Positions 26,711-33,889 of a stretch of 39,940 nucleotides of DNA are shown piece after piece (the stretch's first letter is position 1; each line of letters starts with the position of its first letter). The notes beneath the pieces are model-generated. The model made no database searches. It saw only the letters and a program-made list of their open reading frames with translations, and was not told the DNA's origin. The position numbers and the translations under genes are program-made. This DNA comes from an uncultured Acidimicrobiales bacterium (GTDB lineage: Bacteria; Actinomycetota; Acidimicrobiia; Acidimicrobiales; UBA10347): contig CALDYC010000056.1 in the NCBI GenBank assembly GCA_937941245.1, positions 1 to 39,940 of the forward strand. The letters run 5' to 3'.

Positions 26711-27367
26711 ATGCAGTTCACGCCTGACGAGATCGCCAATCGGGTCTTCACGCCGAGCGCCGAGGGATATCACCCGGGCGAGGTGCGGGACTTCCTTGCT
26801 CGCATTGCGTCACAGGTCAGTGAGCTGATCTCAGACGCTGGCTCTACCGGTGTGACTGCCCCGAGTACTGCGACCGACATGATGTCTTCGGCAGTGAACG
26901 TCAATGCCGATCTTGCGCAGACGATCGACGACCGGCTGCTCGCGATCGAAGCATCGTTGGCGGAGCTACTCGTGCGACCTATGGGTCGACCAGCGGGCGA
27001 GTTCCACCTGCGTGACATTCCGGCCAATGCGGCACCCGTCGGAGCGAACCGAAGCGCGTTCGACCCTGTCGAGTCAGGTCTGCGCCACCCAGATCAACTC
27101 GGCTCAGACCGGCTCGGCTCAGACCGGCTCGACTCAGGCCAGGCAATCGATTCAGCGCCGTTCGGGGCGTTAACCGACGTTCCGGCCGACCTTGACCTCC
27201 CGCGATCTGCGGCGGACACCCCGGCTCGGCGGCTCCCCCGGATTCCCGAAACGCACCTTGGCGATACGACCTCGGTCCGCCCGGTGTTCAGCGATACCGC
27301 AAACATCCTGCTCGATGACGTCGTGAGCGACGTCATGCAGAACGTCACCAACGAACCGGAGGCCTGA
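26711..27367 (+). CDS. DivIVA-domain protein
   Basis: The protein is 218 residues. The N-terminal 'MQFTPDEIANRVFTPSAEGYHPGEVRDFLARIASQVSELI' is the membrane-binding and coiled-coil start of DivIVA/Wag31-like proteins (F at position 3, then 'F......GY...EV..FL'). The remainder is a poorly ordered acidic region with a short repeat, 'LGSDRLGSDRLDSGQ', and lacks the long coiled coil of true DivIVA. It may localise to poles or septa, but that is inferred. A good ribosome site (GGAGGA, 26696-26701) precedes the start. The stop is 2 bases before the thiolase gene. Confidence 0.8.
   Translation: MQFTPDEIANRVFTPSAEGYHPGEVRDFLARIASQVSELISDAGSTGVTAPSTATDMMSSAVNVNADLAQTIDDRLLAIEASLAELLVRPMGRPAGEFHLRDIPANAAPVGANRSAFDPVESGLRHPDQLGSDRLGSDRLDSGQAIDSAPFGALTDVPADLDLPRSAADTPARRLPRIPETHLGDTTSVRPVFSDTANILLDDVVSDVMQNVTNEPEA
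27098..27142. repeat. In-frame 15-bp tandem repeat inside the DivIVA-domain gene
   Basis: Two exact copies of CTCGGCTCAGACCGG (27098-27112 and 27113-27127) and a third diverged copy (27128-27142). Each adds five residues (LGSDR), so the reading frame is kept. Copy number may vary between strains. Confidence 0.85.
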
Positions 27368-27369
27368 TT

Positions 27370-28548
27370 ATGGCTGCAGTTGTCATCGCGGGCGGAGCTC
27401 GCACGCCGATCGGACGCCTGTCAGGCGGCTTCGCCGGGGTGTCGGGCGCAGAGCTCGGGGGTCACGCGATTGGCGGTGCCCTCGCCCGTTCAGGAGTGGC
27501 AGCTGAACTGGTCGACTATGTCTTTATGGGGCAGGTGCTTCAGGCCGGAACTGGTCAGATCACCGCTCGCCAGGCCGCAACCCATGCCGGGATCCCGCTA
27601 TCGGTCCCCGCAACAACGATCAACAAGGTCTGCCTTTCAGGCATGAATGCCATCTATCTCGCCTGGCGCATGATTCAGGCCGGAGATGCCGAGATCATCA
27701 TTGCGGGCGGCATGGAGTCCATGACCAACGCACCTCATCTCTTGGCCTCGACCCGAGGCGGATGGAAGCTCGGCGATCAGACCGCAATCGACTCACTCAA
27801 TCACGATGGTTTGTTCTGCGCTCTTGAACACGAGCTGATGGGGGCGGCCACCGATCGCTATCTGGCGAGTACCCGCTTCGACCGGGTGGCACAGGATGAG
27901 ATCGCGATGGCGTCTCACGAACGGGCGGCAGCAGCTCAGAAGAACGGACTGTTCGCGCAAGAGATCGTCTCGGTTTCGATCCCCCAACGCCGCGGCGACG
28001 ACGTGGTACTCACCGACGATGAGGGCATCCGGCCGAACACGACAATTGAATCGCTCGGGCGGCTGCGGGCAGCATTTACCGAATCTGGTCACATCACGGC
28101 GGGCAACGCCAGCCAGATCAGCGACGGTGCGTCGGCGACGGTGATCATGTCTGCGGATAGGGCAGCCGAGCTCGGCATCGATCCGGCTGCAGAACTGCTT
28201 TCGTACGGCCAGGTCGCCGGACCTGACTGCTCGCTGCTGACTCAGCCATCGAACGCGATTCGAGCAGCGCTTGACCGCACCGAACTCTCGCTGTCGGATC
28301 TGTCGCTGTTTGAGATCAACGAGGCGTTCGCTGCGGTAGCGGCCGCGTCGATCGATGACCTCGGCATTTCGTTCGATGATGTGAATGTGAACGGCGGCGC
28401 GGTCGCGCTCGGCCACCCGATTGGCGCGTCGGGCAATCGCTTGGTGCTCACGCTGGCTCACGAGCTTGCTCGCCGTGGTGGCGGCATCGGCGCCGCTGCT
28501 CTGTGTGGCGGAGGCGGACAAGGCGACGCGCTCATCATTCGCGTCTGA
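27370..28548 (+). CDS. Acetyl-CoA C-acetyltransferase (thiolase)
   Basis: The protein is 392 residues. It condenses two acetyl-CoA units or cleaves 3-ketoacyl-CoA. The acylated cysteine lies in 'INKVCLSGMNAI' (Cys88). 'GGMESMTNAPHLL', 'FEINEAFAAVA', 'NVNGGAVALGHPIGASG' (catalytic His) and 'ALCGGGGQGDAL' (second Cys) are all intact. The length and 'GGMESMS-like' block favour the biosynthetic/acetoacetyl-CoA type, but direction cannot be settled. The start is 2 bases after the DivIVA-domain gene, indicating coupled expression of two functionally unrelated genes. Confidence 0.94.
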   Translation: MAAVVIAGGARTPIGRLSGGFAGVSGAELGGHAIGGALARSGVAAELVDYVFMGQVLQAGTGQITARQAATHAGIPLSVPATTINKVCLSGMNAIYLAWRMIQAGDAEIIIAGGMESMTNAPHLLASTRGGWKLGDQTAIDSLNHDGLFCALEHELMGAATDRYLASTRFDRVAQDEIAMASHERAAAAQKNGLFAQEIVSVSIPQRRGDDVVLTDDEGIRPNTTIESLGRLRAAFTESGHITAGNASQISDGASATVIMSADRAAELGIDPAAELLSYGQVAGPDCSLLTQPSNAIRAALDRTELSLSDLSLFEINEAFAAVAAASIDDLGISFDDVNVNGGAVALGHPIGASGNRLVLTLAHELARRGGGIGAAALCGGGGQGDALIIRV

Positions 28549-28572
28549 GGGCGTCCCGAAGCAGTTTCCCAC

Positions 28573-28602
28573 TTGACAAACACATTACGGTCGTCGTAAC
28601 AT
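28573..28602 (+). promoter_or_regulatory. Strong consensus promoter in a convergent intergenic region
   Basis: TTGACA (28573-28578) is a perfect -35 box. After 18 bases comes TAACAT (28597-28602), which fits the actinobacterial TAnnnT -10. A palindrome, TTACGGT...ACCGTAA (28585-28610, 12-base spacer), overlaps the -10 and would let a regulator block it. No protein gene lies downstream on this strand before the hairpin at 28651. Position and spacing are seen; activity is inferred. Confidence 0.6.
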
Positions 28603-28608
28603 AACCGT

Positions 28609-28710
28609 AATGCGAGGGCGGAACGACCCTTGCAAACCTTTACCAAACGTCTGATGCCGTCAGATCTCCCAGCCAGTGCCCGGCTTGAGATCTGACGGCA
28701 TCGGTGCTTT
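28609..28710 (+). ncRNA. Candidate small non-coding RNA
   Basis: This span has no plausible reading frame. It begins where the consensus promoter at 28573-28602 would start transcription and ends at a long hairpin. The predicted RNA would be about 100 nt. It matches no RNA family that I recognise; in particular it lacks the GGAAG..GCAGC core of SRP RNA. If the hairpin does not stop transcription, the product would instead be antisense to recR. Confidence 0.3.
28651..28704. terminator. Long hairpin between thiolase and recR, likely bidirectional terminator
   Basis: GATGCCGTCAGATCTC (28653-28668) pairs perfectly with its reverse complement at 28687-28702. Two more outer pairs (one a wobble) and an inner AGCC/GGCT stem raise it to over 20 pairs. 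Thiolase (plus) and recR (minus) converge on it. The plus side is followed by TGCTTTTGG, only a four-T run, so termination is probable but not textbook. Confidence 0.7.
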
Positions 28711-28727
28711 TGGCTCGGGTCGAACGA

Positions 28728-29333
28728 TCAGCTCTCGTTGATCATCCGGCGACCGGTGAATGCCCGTCCAAGCGTGATCTCATCTGCATACTCAAGGTCG
28801 CTCCCGACGGGTAGACCACTGGCAAGGCGGGTGACCCGAAGCTGATCAGCCCCGGCCAGCAAACGTGCGAGATACATCGCGGTTGCTTCGCCCTCGATGT
28901 TCGGGTTGGTGCAGACAATCACTTCGCGTATCTCTGTGGTTGCAACCCTGCGCATGAGTTCACCGATGCGCAACTGTTCGGGACCAATGCCCTCGATGGG
29001 GTTAATGCACCCCTGCAGCACGTGATAGCGACCGTTGAACTCTTTGGTCCGCTCGACCGCGACGACGTCGCGGGCATCTTCGACAACACAGATCGACGTC
29101 TCGTCACGCTGATCGTCGGCGCAAATGTCACACGTCAGCTGCTCGGATAGGTTGAAACAGGTCTCGCAGAACCGGACCCGGCGCTTGGCCTCGACAATCG
29201 CCCGGGCCAACCGCTCACCCTCGGACGCGGGGACCCGAAGAAGATGGAACGCAATGCGCTGAGCCGACTTCGGCCCAATGCCGGGCAGGCGGCCGAACTC
29301 GTCAATGAGTTCTTGAATGGTCGCGCTGTACAC
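28728..29333 (-). CDS. recR: Recombination mediator RecR
   Basis: The protein is 201 residues. It acts with RecF/RecO to load RecA at gaps. The helix-hairpin-helix '[17 protein letters not shown]', the four-cysteine zinc finger (Cys56, Cys59, Cys68, Cys71 in '[16 protein letters not shown]'), the Toprim domain ('[28 protein letters not shown]') and the Walker-like end '[24 protein letters not shown]' are all present. It is last in the dnaX-ybaB-recR run, starting 3 bases after ybaB. Confidence 0.97.
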   Translation of the reverse strand: MYSATIQELIDEFGRLPGIGPKSAQRIAFHLLRVPASEGERLARAIVEAKRRVRFCETCFNLSEQLTCDICADDQRDETSICVVEDARDVVAVERTKEFNGRYHVLQGCINPIEGIGPEQLRIGELMRRVATTEIREVIVCTNPNIEGEATAMYLARLLAGADQLRVTRLASGLPVGSDLEYADEITLGRAFTGRRMINES

Positions 29334-29336
29334 GCG

Positions 29337-29684
29337 TCAGCTGCCACCAAGCAGACCACCGAGGCCCATGCTTGACAGGTCCATGCCCCCAAGATCAGGA
29401 GTCGGCGCAATTGCCGCTGCATTGGCAACGGCATCGTTGAGTGCAGCAAGGATCAGATCCTCAAGCATTTCGACATCTTCTGGGTCAACGGCGCTGGGAG
29501 CGATCCGGACCGAGAGGAACTCTCCGCCGCCGGTCATGCGGATGAGTACTGCTCCCCCACCGGCATTGCCCTCGACTTCAACCGCTTGGGCCTGTTCTTG
29601 CTGAGCCATGAGCTGCTCGCTCATCTTCTGGGCTTGCTCAAGCAGCGAATTCATGTCGGGCATCTGCCCACCGGTGTCAGACAT
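29337..29684 (-). CDS. YbaB/EbfC nucleoid-associated protein
   Basis: The protein is 115 residues. The N-terminal helix 'MNSLLEQAQKMSEQLMAQQEQAQAV' is followed by 'VEGNAGGGAVLIRMTGGGEFLSVRIAPSAVDPEDVEMLEDLILAALNDAV', which is the YbaB DNA-binding dimer fold. The C-terminal tail is Gly/Leu/Met-rich. Conserved synteny between dnaX and recR supports the call. It lies 25 bases downstream of dnaX. Confidence 0.94.
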   Translation of the reverse strand: MSDTGGQMPDMNSLLEQAQKMSEQLMAQQEQAQAVEVEGNAGGGAVLIRMTGGGEFLSVRIAPSAVDPEDVEMLEDLILAALNDAVANAAAIAPTPDLGGMDLSSMGLGGLLGGS

Positions 29685-29709
29685 CGGCTGTCCTTTGATC
29701 TCGATTTGG

Positions 29710-32016
29710 TCAATCGTCGAGGACGGTGCTTCCTTCGAAGGTGTCCAGGACTCGTTCCACCACAGTCTTGCCGACGTCGGGGGCGTCGGTCAGCTCATCT
29801 GGGTCGATCGCCGGTTCGTCTTCGACAATGGCAGGCTCAGACGCAGCGTGCGCCGAGGGAGCGGCGAAGATGTCGGGCTCGACATCGAGCGCATGCACGA
29901 TGAGTTCAAGCGGCACTGGTCGCCCGAAATGCTTTGCCAACACATCGTCGACTTCGGCGCGAACTTCTTCGCAGCGGTCTCGATGCACCGGGTTCGGAAG
30001 CCCAAACTGCGCTGCCGAGTCGGACACCGAAACAAATTGTCCGGCAATGAAACGCGAGCGAACCTTGCCCGACAACGAGGTGAGCATGCCTTCGACCCAC
30101 GCAGTCTCGAGAGCTGACAACGATGGCAGTTGCGTCGGCTCAGCCGAAGCGTCGGACGCCGGCGTTGGCTCGTTAGGCGTTGCCGTCGGTTGAACGTTGG
30201 TCGCCGCTGGCGCGTCGTTGGGGTGCGACCCCGGCAGCTGGGCGACCGGGGCAAGCCCGTCAGCGACCGGTTGATCGGGTTGCTGAGCGTGATCGACGAC
30301 TGCGTCTACAGCAGCGACGCCCTCGGGACCAGCCTGAACCGGCACCGCCGCAGACATCGAGGCTGACGCTGGATCACTGCTGGCGCCAGGCTCGGTGTTG
30401 GCCGCAAACTCGCTCGTGGTCGCGGCGTCGGCTTCGGACGCTTCTCGACGTTCTCGACGCACGTCAGCCATCGAACGGCCGCCTCCGATCGGCACGACTG
30501 GCGCGATCGCGTCAGCTGCTGCGCCGGTTTCAGGTCCAGCTGCTTGGGCCGCCTGCGGAGGCTGTGATGGAAGCCCGCCACCGGTCTTACTAGTTTGCTG
30601 GCGGGCCAGCGCCTGCCGAGCAATGTCAGCCCCGGTCGGCGCTCCCCCACCGGTGGCCGGTTGCGCTGCTGGCGGCTGCTGTTGCGGCTGCTCAGATGGT
30701 TGCGGCTGGGGTCGCTGATTCGTCGAAGCGTGCGGCGCCTGGTCCGCAGGCACACCAGCGGATTCGGGTACAGATTCTGCGGCCCGCTGTGTCGAGCTAT
30801 CCGCAGCGGGCGGGGCCGCAAACCCACCGTCGCCCGGATCAGAAGAAACAACGACAGCAGCAGCCTGCGCCGCTCCACTTGCAGCGCCGCCAACCGGGCC
30901 GCCAGCAGGGTTTCCAGCGATGCCACCGGCTTCGAGCCGTTCGATGCGCTCGACGAGCGCCTCGGGGGTCACATCGAGATCAGGTCGGGTAAGACGGACC
31001 AGCGCAACCTCGAGGTCGACCCGGGGGTCGGGCGCGTCGCGCATGTCGACGATCGACGTGCCGATGACCTCGATCGCTCGGGTGATCTGGCCGGCCGACA
31101 TCGAGCGGGCGCGTGCATGGGCCGCGGTGCGCTCGGATTCGGGAAGGTGATCGACGTCAGCCGACATCGACGCGAGAAAGGCGCCGCGCAAATCGGTCAG
31201 AACCGAGGTGGCGACCGTTGCCGGATCTCGACCGGCTTGGATCGCTCCATCGAGAGCGAGCAGCACCGCTGCGGTATCACGGTCGGCCAATCCACCGAGC
31301 AGTGCGTCGAGGTGGTGGCCGACCTTTGGTGCCCCACCCGCAGCGACGACCTGATCGAGCGCCGAGAGAGAGTCTCGCGCCGAGCCGCCGCCGGCACGAA
31401 TGACATAGGTGCGGTCGTCGTCGGTGATCGACAAGCCAGCATCGCCAGCGACGTAGTCAATTAATCCGCCGACCTCGGCCGACGACAGCAGCGAGAACTC
31501 AAGGTGCTGGGTGCGGCTACGAATCGTCGGCACCACCTTGTTCGGTTCAGTGGTGCACAACACGAACACCACGTGCGGTGGCGGTTCCTCAAGCGTTTTG
31601 AGCAGTGCGTTCTCGGCCCCAGACGACAGCATGTGCACTTCGTCGAGGATGTACACCTTGGTTCGCCCCGGAGAGCCCAGGGCCACCTTGCCAATGAGGT
31701 CGCGCATGGCGTCGACGCCGTTGTTCGAGGCAGCATCGAGCTCGTGAAGGTCATAGCTGCTCGATGTCTTGAACTGCTCGCACGAATCGCACGCGTCGCA
31801 GGGTTCACCGCCAGCCAGGTCGGTGCAGTTCAGGGCCTTCGCCAAGATGCGCGCCGAGGTGGTTTTGCCGGTTCCGCGTGGTCCGCTGAATAGGTACGCG
31901 TGTCCGACCCGGTCACCGGCCACCGCATTGCGTAGCGATGAAACCACGTGCGATTGACCAGCGACATCGCCGAATGTGGACGGTCGGTAGCGCCGGTAGA
32001 GCGCCTCATAGGCCAT
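29710..32016 (-). CDS. dnaX: DNA polymerase III gamma/tau subunit
   Basis: The protein is 768 residues. It is the clamp-loader ATPase that holds the replisome together. It starts 'MAYEALYRRYRPSTFGDVAGQ' and has Walker A 'GPRGTGKTT' (45-53). The zinc cysteines are Cys64, Cys73, Cys76 and Cys79; Walker B is in 'KVYILDEVHML' and the arginine-finger region in 'GGGSARDSLSALDQ'. After about residue 400 comes a Pro/Gln/Ala-rich linker of some 250 residues, then a short structured end ('LPSLSALETAWVEGMLTSL...KHFGRPVPLEL'). The long linker is usual for actinobacterial tau. No slippery A/T-run for making gamma was seen. First gene of the dnaX-ybaB-recR operon. Confidence 0.96.
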   Translation of the reverse strand: MAYEALYRRYRPSTFGDVAGQSHVVSSLRNAVAGDRVGHAYLFSGPRGTGKTTSARILAKALNCTDLAGGEPCDACDSCEQFKTSSSYDLHELDAASNNGVDAMRDLIGKVALGSPGRTKVYILDEVHMLSSGAENALLKTLEEPPPHVVFVLCTTEPNKVVPTIRSRTQHLEFSLLSSAEVGGLIDYVAGDAGLSITDDDRTYVIRAGGGSARDSLSALDQVVAAGGAPKVGHHLDALLGGLADRDTAAVLLALDGAIQAGRDPATVATSVLTDLRGAFLASMSADVDHLPESERTAAHARARSMSAGQITRAIEVIGTSIVDMRDAPDPRVDLEVALVRLTRPDLDVTPEALVERIERLEAGGIAGNPAGGPVGGAASGAAQAAAVVVSSDPGDGGFAAPPAADSSTQRAAESVPESAGVPADQAPHASTNQRPQPQPSEQPQQQPPAAQPATGGGAPTGADIARQALARQQTSKTGGGLPSQPPQAAQAAGPETGAAADAIAPVVPIGGGRSMADVRRERREASEADAATTSEFAANTEPGASSDPASASMSAAVPVQAGPEGVAAVDAVVDHAQQPDQPVADGLAPVAQLPGSHPNDAPAATNVQPTATPNEPTPASDASAEPTQLPSLSALETAWVEGMLTSLSGKVRSRFIAGQFVSVSDSAAQFGLPNPVHRDRCEEVRAEVDDVLAKHFGRPVPLELIVHALDVEPDIFAAPSAHAASEPAIVEDEPAIDPDELTDAPDVGKTVVERVLDTFEGSTVLDD

Positions 32017-32093
32017 GATTTCGAGCCTAACCGCAGCCCCTGACATGTGATCGGCCGAGGATCGCAGACCCTGCGGCGACTAGGTTGCGCGTT

Positions 32094-32975
32094 GTGGACC
32101 TGAACAAGCTTTCAACGACCGGCGTCTGGAACTTCTGCGACGCGATGACTGCGAGCGAATGCGGTGACTTCGCCCGGCGTCTCGAATCTCTTGGCTACTC
32201 GGCGCTGTGGATCCCAGAGACCGTGGGACGCGATCCGTTCGTGTCGAGTGCGACGCTGCTTAACGCCACCGAGTCGCTCGTCGTGGCCACCGGCATTGCC
32301 AACATCTGGATGCGTCATCCCGGCGTCATGATGCAGGCGGCCCGCAGCTTGGCTGAAATGTCGGGGGATCGCTTCCTGCTTGGCATTGGTGTGAGCCACC
32401 AGCCGTTGGTCGAGGGTTTGCGGGGCGTGGACTACACCCGGCCGCTTACGGCGATGAAGACGTATCTCGAAGCAATGGAAGCGTCGCCGTGGATGGGCCC
32501 AGAGACAGACATGGCACCCGTCGTGGTGGCAGCACTCGGCCCGAAAATGCTCGAACTGTCCGGCGCGCAAAGCGCGGGCGCTCATCCGTACTGGACGACA
32601 CCGGAACACACCGCTATGGCTCGCGACCTACTTGGCGACGGCCCAGCGCTGTGCGTAGAGCAGAAGGTTTGCCTGACCACCGACCCCGATGTCGGGCGAG
32701 CTAAGGGCGCTGAACAGCTCTCGATTTACAAGGGGCTTGCGAACTACCGCAACAACTGGAAGCGCATGGGGTTCACCGAAGACCAGATCGAAAATGACGA
32801 CCCGGTCTTTGTCGATGCCGTCATGGCGTGGGGCGATGCCGACGCGCTAGGCGCGCGGGTGCAAGCCCATTACGACGCCGGCGCGAGCCATGTGTGCATT
32901 CAGCCAATCCACCCGACCGCTGGTCATGGCTCCATCGACTGGGACGTTCTCGAAGCACTCGCACCCGCCAGCTAA
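32094..32975 (+). CDS. LLM class F420-dependent oxidoreductase (TIGR03620-like)
   Basis: About 293 residues from the GTG at 32094; a TTG at 32085 is an alternative, but the AGG at 32082-32084 fits the GTG better. 'FARRLESLGYSALWIPETVGRDPF', 'TGIANIWMRHPGVMMQAARSLAEMSGDRFLLGIGVSHQPLVEGL' and 'PVVVAALGPKMLELSGAQSAGAHPY' match the TIM-barrel luciferase-like family that uses coenzyme F420 in Actinobacteria. The substrate is unknown. It is divergent from dnaX and stands alone, ended by the hairpin at 32964. Confidence 0.88.
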   Translation: MDLNKLSTTGVWNFCDAMTASECGDFARRLESLGYSALWIPETVGRDPFVSSATLLNATESLVVATGIANIWMRHPGVMMQAARSLAEMSGDRFLLGIGVSHQPLVEGLRGVDYTRPLTAMKTYLEAMEASPWMGPETDMAPVVVAALGPKMLELSGAQSAGAHPYWTTPEHTAMARDLLGDGPALCVEQKVCLTTDPDVGRAKGAEQLSIYKGLANYRNNWKRMGFTEDQIENDDPVFVDAVMAWGDADALGARVQAHYDAGASHVCIQPIHPTAGHGSIDWDVLEALAPAS

Positions 32976-32989
32976 ACGCTGCTGGCGGG
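32964..32989 (+). terminator. Hairpin at the end of the LLM oxidoreductase gene
   Basis: CCCGCCAGC (32964-32972) and GCTGGCGGG (32981-32989) form a perfect 9-bp stem; the stop codon TAA sits in the 8-base loop. No clear T-run follows on either strand. The stem could also end transcription arriving from the convergent candidate selenoprotein gene. Confidence 0.55.
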
Positions 32990-33000
32990 TTCGGTCGGTC

Positions 33001-33069
33001 CGGTCTTGACAGGGGCCGGTCTTGGCAGCGTTCGGTCTTGGCGGCGTTCGGTCTTGGCGGCGTTCGGTC
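33001..33069. repeat. Tandem repeat with 16-bp units
   Basis: Units begin CGGTCTTG at 33001, 33017, 33033, 33049 and (diverged, CGGTCTTA) 33065. The two central units are identical (CGGTCTTGGCGGCGTT). The array fills the space between the LLM gene and the stop codon of the candidate selenoprotein gene, which lies in the last unit. No other feature was seen in this stretch. Confidence 0.85.
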
Positions 33070-33681
33070 TTATGGGGCCCAGGGCTGCTGCGGCGCAGCT
33101 TCGAGGATCAGGTCTCGGTCATCGTCATTGAAGAACAAAATGCCCGACCCTTGGGACAGGTCATGGGAGAACAACTGAATGCTGGAGTTGGCCATGATTC
33201 GATTAATGCGCCACACCGAACCGGTGCTTTCCCACAGCATGGTCAGCTCGTCGTTGTCGGTGTCGTTCAAAAAGTCCTGAGCTTGTTCGAAGTCATCTTG
33301 GGCTCCCACGCCGATGACCTGAATCGTTTCTGCGTTGTCTCGAGCGAACTGCTCGATGCCTGGCCCGTGAGCCCGGCAGGTTGGTCAATGGGGTGCCCAG
33401 TACCAGACGACCACGGCACGGTCGCCGTCGACGACGTCGGACAACGTCGTTGGTTCACCGGTCCGCACGTCGAGCATTTCAGTACTGACCAGGTCGGCGC
33501 TAACCGTCAGGCCGGACTCGTTCTGCGAAGCTGACTCGAGGATTGCCGTCTGTTCGTCAGATGTCTGGCCGCTTCCGCCGCCGCTACCGCCGCAGGCCGT
33601 TGCGAACAGCGCAAGCCCGGCAACCACCGCTGCCGCCTTGTGCCGAGTCATTCGTTGCGCTGTCGTTTTTGTCGATCTCAT
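33070..33681 (-). CDS. Candidate selenoprotein: thioredoxin/redoxin-fold lipoprotein with UxxC
   Basis: Read through one in-frame TGA (33385-33387), this is a 203-residue protein; without read-through it stops after 98. The N-terminus is a basic, hydrophobic signal ending 'LFATAC' (Cys30, probable lipid anchor), then a Ser/Gly linker. The redoxin domain reads 'DRAVVVWYWAPH', TGA, 'PTCRAHGPGIEQFARDN', 'VIGVGAQDDFEQAQDFL' and 'IQLFSHDLSQGSGILFFND'. In relatives the TGA position is the first Cys of the CPxC active site, so it would be Sec99-Pro-Thr-Cys102. The frame is otherwise intact, conserved on both sides of the TGA, and a SECIS-like hairpin follows. Start at ATG 33681; 33651 is an alternative. 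A recent nonsense mutation remains possible, and the Sec machinery is not in this window. Confidence 0.75.
33340..33378 (-). promoter_or_regulatory. Candidate bacterial SECIS element downstream of the in-frame TGA
   Basis: On the mRNA strand, nucleotides 29-45 after the TGA (33356-33340) form TCGAGC-AGTTC-GCTCGA, a perfect 6-bp stem with a 5-base loop starting 35 bases past the TGA and having G at loop position 2. Just before it (33378-33357) lies a weaker hairpin, TGCC-G-GGC, loop, GCC-A-GGCA. Known bacterial SECIS elements are small stem-loops with G in the first two loop positions, at about this distance from UGA. Selection for SelB binding is inferred. Confidence 0.5.
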
Positions 33682-33772
33682 GGGTCGTCTCTCGTGATCC
33701 ATTTAGAGGGTTCATGGCGAAACCCGGAAGGGGTACAGGCCTATTCCCGATGGTCAATCTGAAAATAAAAAA

Positions 33773-33888
33773 GGCCCGGGTTCGGAAGTGACGACCAGGC
33801 GATCTGCGGCACACACCAGGCTTCGTTGAGAGCTGCTGCCTTCCGGCCCTGACTCGGTTCACGAACTGCTGTTGCACAGGACCCGGCC
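33773..33888 (-). ncRNA. ffs: Signal recognition particle RNA (4.5S type)
   Basis: The minus strand contains the universal SRP domain IV core GTCAGGGCCGGAAGGCAGCA (plus-strand 33852-33833 region). The ends pair (CCGGGT near 33886 with ACCCGG near 33782), giving the long hairpin of bacterial 4.5S RNA without an Alu domain. A run of six T follows the 3' end (minus strand, 33772-33767), acting with the end stem as a terminator. The RNA joins Ffh in targeting nascent membrane proteins. It lies upstream of dnaX on the same strand, the usual actinobacterial neighbourhood. The exact 5' end is estimated. Confidence 0.88.
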
Positions 33889-33889
33889 G

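Noticed and set aside
27793-28572. A 259-codon minus-strand frame antisense to thiolase
   Set aside because: Shadow of the thiolase gene; no domain and composition typical of antisense translation.
28609-28710. SRP RNA gene at the recR end of the cluster
   Set aside because: The GGAAGGCAGCAGC core is absent here and is present instead at 33,773-33,888.
33070-33702. Two separate small genes, or a frameshifted pseudogene, at the redoxin locus
   Set aside because: Both halves are in the same reading frame and joined by a single TGA codon; no base needs to be added or removed. A nonsense mutation cannot be excluded but hits exactly the catalytic Cys codon.
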